A stretch of 5,373 bases of DNA from Candidatus Peregrinibacteria bacterium RIFCSPLOWO2_01_FULL_48_20 (lineage in GTDB: Bacteria > Patescibacteriota > Gracilibacteria > UBA1369 > 2-02-FULL-48-14): assembly GCA_001787475.1 (NCBI GenBank), contig MFXB01000057.1, forward strand, positions 1 through 5,373, in the 5' to 3' direction. A model generated the notes under the pieces. It was not told where the DNA came from and did not search any database. It was given only the letters and a program-made list of their open reading frames with translations. Within the stretch, counting starts at the first letter, position 1; each line of letters starts with the position of its first letter. The position numbers were made by a program, and so were the translations under genes. This document shows positions 1 to 3,885 of this stretch, piece after piece.

Positions 1-264
1 AATACCTTTATTTTCAACGACAGCCATCAGCGCAGGCTTATCTTCAATTTTCCTCATCACCCACAACGTTTCATCCACACTGCTGTGGCTCATTCCGGCG
101 AGCTTGGCCGCATATTCGTAAATGCTCGTAAAACCCTTCACACTCCAAACCTCATACTTCACAACCAAAGGCAAAAGCATCTGGCACTTCCGAAGCCACT
201 CTTTGGCATTCCGACCATATTCACTAAATTCAGCATGAATTTTTTCAATTTCAAAGTTTTTCAT
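1..264 (-). CDS. Partial N-terminus of a probable HNH-endonuclease-family protein
   Basis: This is the first 88 codons of a gene that continues past the left window edge. The ATG at 264-262 is the only reasonable start, because an in-frame TGA lies two codons upstream (270-268). The product begins MKNFEIEKIHAEFSEYG and has a basic helix (NAKEWLRKCQ), a hydrophobic LLPLVVKYEVW segment, then GFTSIYEYAAKLAGMS followed by an amphipathic helix. The 'G-F/Y-x-S-I/L-x-E-Y-A...L-G-x-S' pattern recalls the helical N-terminal region that precedes HNH nuclease domains in proteins common in CPR genomes. The HNH motif itself would lie outside the window, so nuclease activity is inferred only. The gene follows pyrB on the same strand after a 119-nt gap containing a hairpin element, and has no Shine-Dalgarno sequence. 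It could instead be another helical DNA-binding protein. Confidence 0.6.
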   Translation of the reverse strand, partial: MKNFEIEKIHAEFSEYGRNAKEWLRKCQMLLPLVVKYEVWSVKGFTSIYEYAAKLAGMSHSSVDETLWVMRKIEDKPALMAVVENKGI

Positions 265-278
265 AAATCAGGGAAAGA

Positions 279-293
279 GCTTTTATCTTACCA
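279..293 (-). promoter_or_regulatory. Weak candidate extended -10 element upstream of the HNH-like gene
   Basis: Read on the minus strand, TGGTAAGAT has the TGn extended -10 form with a 4/6 hexamer (TAAGAT), about 20 nt before the ATG at 264. No convincing -35 hexamer lies 16-18 nt upstream, because that position falls inside the 301-314 hairpin. The gene may equally be read through from pyrB. Confidence 0.2.
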
Positions 294-300
294 CATAAAG

Positions 301-336
301 TGAGCAAGTGCTCACCTTTTGTCTTGCTCCCACTCA
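301..336 (-). repeat. Intergenic hairpin element downstream of pyrB (copy 1)
   Basis: Read on the minus strand, this is TGAGTGGGAG, then CAAGACAAAAGG, then the inverted repeat TGAGCA-CT-TGCTCA (314-301). The stem forms with a realistic 4-nt loop and can extend by one pair at 315/300. The same block order (TGAGTGGGAG, AAGAnAAAAGG, small hairpin) occurs on the plus strand at 3808-3879, where the first two blocks are separated by an extra hairpin. Both copies sit after one gene and before the next gene on the same strand. It has no long U run on the minus strand, so it is not a classical intrinsic terminator. A family-wide interspersed element or a processing/termination hairpin are both possible. 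Confidence 0.45.
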
Positions 337-383
337 AAAATATGCCAAAATGGAAATTGTCGAAGCTGTGCCAACACCCCCAC

Positions 384-1298
384 CTACAATCCTAAAAGCT
401 CCGCCAAAATCGCCATCCGAACCGCCACGCCGTTTTCAACCTGTTCAAAGTACCGAGCTCGCGGATCCTTATCCACAGCCATATCTATTTCATCCACGCG
501 AGGCAGCGGATGAATCACAATCATACTGTCCGGCGCTTTTTTCATAAGAGCCGGCGTCAAAACATACACGCCCTTATACTTTTTGTACTCCGTTTCGGTG
601 CTGAAACGTTCTTTTTGGATGCGCGTGTGAGAAAGTACATCCGCCCCGGTAATGGCCGCTTCCAAATGGTCGGTCTCCTCCACCTTAAATTTTTTACTGA
701 GCTCTTTAAAGATCGATCGCGGCAAGCGCAAAGCTTCCGGCGACACTAAAATAAATCGCACTCCCTTGAAGTTCATAAGCAGCTCACACTGAGAATGCAC
801 CACTCGACTGTTTCTAAGGTCGCCCACCATCACGATCGTAAAATCGTCCAATCGTCCCAAAGCGCGGCGAATGGTGAAAAGATCCAAAAGTCCTTGAGTC
901 GGATGATCGCCCGGACCATCCCCGGCATTGACCACCGGCACCCTCGCCCCTTCCACCAACTCCAATGCACTTCCCGGCTCGGGATGCCTCATGGCGATAA
1001 TATCCGCCATTTGCGAAACCACCCGGCCAGTATCGTACAAAGTTTCTCCTTTTTTCGCAGACGAAGTCTCATTCATTCCCTCATTCGAAATCACTTCCCC
1101 GCCGAGTCGCAGCATGGCCGTCTCGAAAGAAAAGCGTGTGCGTGTGGACGGCTCGTAGAAAAGAGCGGCCAAAATTTTCCCATCCGCGAGCTTCAAGCGT
1201 TTCCTCTTATGCACCGTTTCCAAAAATTCCTCCGCCCGGTCCAAAAGACTTAGGATTTCCCTTTTTGAAAGATCCTTTGAGTGGAGAAGATTTTTCAT
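384..1298 (-). CDS. pyrB: Aspartate carbamoyltransferase, catalytic chain
   Basis: PyrB condenses carbamoyl phosphate with L-aspartate to give N-carbamoyl-L-aspartate, the committed step of UMP synthesis, in the cytoplasm. The 304-residue length matches the catalytic-chain family. The carbamoyl-phosphate loop STRTR is at 51-55, within FYEPSTRTRFSFE. The 80s loop SSAKKGETL (79-87) supplies the active-site lysine from the neighbouring subunit (K83). Also present are R104, HPTQ (132-135), R165 in GDLRNSR, the aspartate-binding TRIQKERF (225-232, R226) and HPLPR (263-267). The C-terminus carries the usual RARYFEQVENGVAVRMA helix. All expected catalytic residues are present. An in-frame TGA sits four codons upstream of the ATG, so the start is well fixed. 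No pyrI-like regulatory-chain gene is adjacent, so the enzyme may work as an unregulated trimer (inference). carA is divergent, 103 bp away. Confidence 0.97.
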   Translation of the reverse strand: MKNLLHSKDLSKREILSLLDRAEEFLETVHKRKRLKLADGKILAALFYEPSTRTRFSFETAMLRLGGEVISNEGMNETSSAKKGETLYDTGRVVSQMADIIAMRHPEPGSALELVEGARVPVVNAGDGPGDHPTQGLLDLFTIRRALGRLDDFTIVMVGDLRNSRVVHSQCELLMNFKGVRFILVSPEALRLPRSIFKELSKKFKVEETDHLEAAITGADVLSHTRIQKERFSTETEYKKYKGVYVLTPALMKKAPDSMIVIHPLPRVDEIDMAVDKDPRARYFEQVENGVAVRMAILAELLGL

Positions 1299-1306
1299 CG
1301 CCCCGA

Positions 1307-1335
1307 ATCATACTCCAGAAACCATTTGCTGTCAG
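1307..1335 (-). promoter_or_regulatory. Sigma70-type promoter for pyrB
   Basis: On the minus strand, a -35 CTGACA (1335-1330; 5 of 6 to TTGACA) and a -10 TATGAT (1312-1307; 5 of 6 to TATAAT) are separated by exactly 17 nt. Only 8 nt separate the -10 from the pyrB ATG, so transcription starting at the normal distance would begin at or within about two bases of the start codon. This makes the pyrB mRNA effectively leaderless. The promoter is predicted from sequence only, but the hexamer match and spacing are strong. Confidence 0.7.
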
Positions 1336-1356
1336 CGTCATTTTTCCGCTAAAAAC

Positions 1357-1385
1357 TTGAGAAATCCATAAGGGTACCGTACATT
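1357..1385 (+). promoter_or_regulatory. Candidate sigma70-type promoter for carA
   Basis: A -35 TTGAGA (1357-1362; 5 of 6) and a -10 TACATT (1380-1385; 4 of 6) are separated by 17 nt. The predicted start, around 1391-1393, leaves a leader of about 10 nt before the ATG at 1402. That leader (ending GATCATCCTT) contains no Shine-Dalgarno-like purine run. The -35 is 21 bp from the -35 of the divergent pyrB promoter, so the two polymerase sites are back to back. Confidence 0.55.
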
Positions 1386-1404
1386 ACGAACGATCATCCT
1401 TATG
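1367..1404. promoter_or_regulatory. Inverted repeat spanning the carA -10 and start codon (possible operator)
   Basis: CATAAGG (1367-1373) and its exact reverse complement CCTTATG (1398-1404) flank 24 nt that contain the predicted carA -10 and transcription start. The right arm includes the carA ATG. A dimeric regulator bound here would block carA transcription. A 7-bp match could be chance, and no regulator is identified. Confidence 0.25.
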
Positions 1405-2505
1405 GACAAACTCACTCTCACCTTAAAGAACGGCACTCAGATCACTGGCAGAGCCTTTGGCTCCTACAAAGAGAGCGAAGGCGAAGTGGTGTTTACGACC
1501 GGAATGGTGGGCTACACTGAAAGTTTGACGGACCCTTCTTTTAAAGATCAGATTTTGGTGCTCACTTTTCCTTTGATTGGAAATTACGGCGTGCCGGCCG
1601 AAGAGTTGGATGATGAAAAAATCAGCAAGTTCTTTGAAAGCAGCCGCATCCATTTGAAAGGACTCATCGTCACGGACTACAGCGAGGTTTACTCCCATTG
1701 GAACGCCGCAAAAAGTCTTTCAGACTGGCTGCGCGAATATGATGTGCCGGGAATTACCGGTGTGGACACGCGCGCGCTCACTCAGTACCTTCGCGAAAAC
1801 GGTTCCATGCCCGGGAAAATCCATCCATCCGACGTGGAACCGAACAAAGACTTTTACGATCCGAACACCGAAAATTTGGTGGCCAAAGTGAGCCCTACGA
1901 AAATTCGCAGCTACGGAGATGGGCGCAAACACATCGCCATGATTGATACCGGCGTGAAAAATAACACCTTGCGCAACTTTCTCAGCCGCGGAGTAAAAAT
2001 CACACGCTTCCCTTGGAACAGCAGCCCCTTCCGTTATGAGGAACAGACCGAAAGTTCCGGTAAAGAAAAGGTCAAGTTTGACGGCATTTTCTTTTCCAAC
2101 GGCCCCGGCGATCCCGAAGTCATGGAAGAAACCGTGGCCATTATGAAAGAATGCTTCGAGCGAAAAATTCCCACCTTCGGAATTTGTCTGGGCACGCAAA
2201 TTATGGGCATCGCCGCCGGCGCAAAAACCTACAAATTGAAGTACGGGCATCGCGGACAAAATCAACCCTGCATTCATTTGCCCACGGGACGCTGTTACAT
2301 CACCTCGCAAAATCACGGCTTTGCCGTCAACCCAAAGGGCCTGCCCAAAGATTGGGAAGTTCTTTTTGAAAACGCCAACGACGCGTGCGTGGAAGGCCTG
2401 CGTCACAAAACACTGCCTTTCTTTTCCGTGCAATTCCACCCCGAGGCCGCTCCGGGACCGACCGACACAAGTTTTCTTTTCGACGAATTTATCGAAATGT
2501 TATAA
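1402..2505 (+). CDS. carA: Carbamoyl phosphate synthetase, small (glutamine amidotransferase) subunit
   Basis: CarA hydrolyses glutamine and channels ammonia to CarB, which makes carbamoyl phosphate for pyrimidines and arginine. The 367 residues show both expected domains. The N-terminal CarA domain has GEVVFTTGMVGYTESLTDPS (27-46), PLIGNYG (57-63) and the GITGVDTRALTQYLRENGSM stretch (117-136). The C-terminal class I amidotransferase domain (from about 176) has SNGPGDP (232-238), the nucleophile elbow FGICLGTQ with C262, and QFHPEAAPGP with H346 and E348, so the Cys-His-Glu triad is complete. About 10-15 extra polar residues (around 205-225, before FDGIFFSNGPGDP) appear inserted relative to typical CarA. 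No upstream in-frame alternative start exists before the TAA at 1369. carB does not follow; the next gene encodes an SLH protein 28 nt downstream, so CarB must be encoded elsewhere. Confidence 0.97.
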   Translation: MDKLTLTLKNGTQITGRAFGSYKESEGEVVFTTGMVGYTESLTDPSFKDQILVLTFPLIGNYGVPAEELDDEKISKFFESSRIHLKGLIVTDYSEVYSHWNAAKSLSDWLREYDVPGITGVDTRALTQYLRENGSMPGKIHPSDVEPNKDFYDPNTENLVAKVSPTKIRSYGDGRKHIAMIDTGVKNNTLRNFLSRGVKITRFPWNSSPFRYEEQTESSGKEKVKFDGIFFSNGPGDPEVMEETVAIMKECFERKIPTFGICLGTQIMGIAAGAKTYKLKYGHRGQNQPCIHLPTGRCYITSQNHGFAVNPKGLPKDWEVLFENANDACVEGLRHKTLPFFSVQFHPEAAPGPTDTSFLFDEFIEML

Positions 2506-2506
2506 A
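2501..2506 (+). promoter_or_regulatory. Weak -10-like hexamer before the SLH gene
   Basis: TATAAA overlaps the carA stop codon (TAA, 2503-2505) and lies 27 nt before the SLH-protein ATG. The matching -35 position (TTTCGA, 2478-2483, 17-nt spacing) is only a 3 of 6 match. No terminator separates carA from this gene, so cotranscription is an equally good reading. Confidence 0.25.
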
Positions 2507-2533
2507 ATCGCTCCATAAGCCACCCACGCCATT

Positions 2534-3796
2534 ATGAAAAAATTCTTCTTTGTTTTCCTTCTCCTTGTTGTTTCCAGCACGATACCCATTTTGCTGGTCA
2601 TGGCGGAAACCACGCCTCCACCTCAAGTGGACGAACCCATTTCCCCTATCGACTCAAACAAAGGAGTGATTACCGGTCACGCGGACCCTTACGCAAAAAT
2701 TATTGTAACCGGAGGACTTTATGATATTCCTCCTTCGGAAGCGGATGAAAACGGCGACTTTTCGGTGACGGTGGCGCTCATACAAGAAAGCGGTAACACT
2801 TATTTTATTCAGGCGGAAAACGAAGATGCCACGCCCAGCGATCCCATTGAGATAACCATTATTGAAGGCGTGGCCGAGGTGGCGGAGTACGAAGCGGAAA
2901 CCGGTGAAGACCGCACGGCTCCCGATGCTCCCGAGCTCAACGAAACGGAGGTTGAAACTGAAGACAGCGCGTACACGATTGTTGGAAGCGGCGAAGCGGG
3001 CGCCGACGTGCTGGTGAACAATGAAGAATCCGGCGAAAAAGTGGATTCCAACGGAAACTTCTCTGTTGAAGTCGCCATTTCAGGCGGCGGGGATGAAGAA
3101 GTTTTTAACATTGCTGTCAAAGACGAAGCGGGAAATCTCAGTTCAAACGTGAAGATTTATATCACGGGCCAAGGCGAAGAAGTTGAAGATGAGGAAGATC
3201 AGGAAAGTGATAATGATGAAGATGAAGACGAAGATGAAACGGAAGGAAAAGACTCCCTCACCGACATCAACGGTCACTGGGCGGAAGATTATATTCTCGA
3301 ACTCTATAATAATGATGTGATTGGCGGTTACGGCGACGGACGTTTTGGACCGAACGATTCCATTACGCGAGCACAAATCGTAAAAATCTCCCTGCTTGCT
3401 TTTGAGCTGCCCACTGCGGACGGTGATGAAAATTTCACGGACGTAAAAAGCGGCGATTGGTTTGTGGATTACGTGGCCAGCGCATCGGGCGACCTCGGCA
3501 TTGTGAGCGGCTACAGCGACAACACCTTCAAACCGAACAACAATGTGACGCGCGCCGAAGCCTTGAAAATCATTTTGGTGGCGGCGGGGGTCAACGACTT
3601 TGACTCCGTTACACCGAACTTCACAGACGTGAACACGGTGAACGATTGGTTTGCCAAATACACCGCTTACGCGAAATCCAGCGGCCTTGTGGGCGGCTAC
3701 AGCGACGGCACTTTCCGTGGCAACCAAACCATCACCCGCGCGGAAGTCTGCAAAATCGTTGTTGAGCTTATCGACTCTCTCACCTCTTTTAACTAG
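2534..3796 (+). CDS. Secreted Ig-like protein with three C-terminal SLH domains
   Basis: This 420-residue exported protein is probably held at the cell surface by its SLH repeats. Residues 1-24 form a signal peptide: KK, a long hydrophobic core and a V-M-A|E signal peptidase I site. Two Ig-like beta domains follow, at about 30-110 and 128-211. Each has an 'I-x-G-x-A/G' opening strand and a D-x-N-G-D/N-F-S-V turn (DENGDFSV, DSNGNFSV), the second ending KDEAGNLSS. Residues 215-240 are an extremely acidic linker (19 of 26 are D or E). Three SLH repeats occupy about 243-290, 301-352 and 363-414, each with W-x-x-x-Y/W-x-x-Y features, a GGYGDGRFGPN-type turn and a TRAQ/TRAE signature (278-281, 339-342, 401-404). 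In known systems SLH trimers bind pyruvylated wall polymers; the ligand here is unknown. There is no catalytic domain, so a structural or adhesive role is inferred. No Shine-Dalgarno precedes the ATG. Confidence 0.93.
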   Translation: MKKFFFVFLLLVVSSTIPILLVMAETTPPPQVDEPISPIDSNKGVITGHADPYAKIIVTGGLYDIPPSEADENGDFSVTVALIQESGNTYFIQAENEDATPSDPIEITIIEGVAEVAEYEAETGEDRTAPDAPELNETEVETEDSAYTIVGSGEAGADVLVNNEESGEKVDSNGNFSVEVAISGGGDEEVFNIAVKDEAGNLSSNVKIYITGQGEEVEDEEDQESDNDEDEDEDETEGKDSLTDINGHWAEDYILELYNNDVIGGYGDGRFGPNDSITRAQIVKISLLAFELPTADGDENFTDVKSGDWFVDYVASASGDLGIVSGYSDNTFKPNNNVTRAEALKIILVAAGVNDFDSVTPNFTDVNTVNDWFAKYTAYAKSSGLVGGYSDGTFRGNQTITRAEVCKIVVELIDSLTSFN

Positions 3797-3880
3797 CTCA
3801 CCTTCGGTGAGTGGGAGTAAAATCCCTGCATCAAGCGAACCCGAAGGGTTTGCTAAGAGAAAAGGATGGCGTAAGCCATA
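3796..3880 (+). repeat. Chain of small hairpins between the SLH and exonuclease genes (copy 2)
   Basis: Nearly the whole spacer folds locally. Stem 1 is CTCACC/GGTGAG (3797-3811, triloop TTC). Stem 2 is a weak GGGA/TCCC (3813-3826). Stem 3 is a 9-bp AGCGAACCC/GGGTTTGCT with one G-U pair and a GAA triloop (3834-3854). Stem 4 is ATGGC/GCCAT closed by a GNRA-type GTAA tetraloop (3866-3879). Blocks TGAGTGGGAG (3808-3817) and AAGAGAAAAGG (3855-3865), plus the following hairpin, match the order seen on the minus strand at 336-301. GCTCACCTT (3796-3804) also recurs at 310-318. The segment lacks a U tract. It may be a transcript-end or processing structure for the SLH mRNA, a leader for the exonuclease gene, or an interspersed repeat. 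Confidence 0.5.
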
Positions 3881-3885
3881 ACATT

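Noticed and set aside
301..320. Hairpin followed by TTTT read as a plus-strand intrinsic terminator
   Set aside because: No plus-strand gene ends here and the T run is only four bases; on the strand of pyrB there is no real U tract.
795..1253. 152-codon plus-strand open frame opposite pyrB
   Set aside because: It is antisense to a well-conserved PyrB catalytic core and has no domain of its own.
1720..2439. Long minus-strand open frame (239 codons) opposite carA
   Set aside because: The plus strand encodes CarA with all motifs and a complete catalytic triad; the antisense frame shows no recognisable domain and is a codon-bias shadow.
3143..3727. 194-codon minus-strand open frame opposite the SLH domains
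   Set aside because: The three SLH repeats on the plus strand explain the region fully.
3802..3807. CTTCGG read as a stable C(UUCG)G tetraloop
   Set aside because: In that register the next pair would be C-T; the six-pair stem forms only with a TTC triloop.
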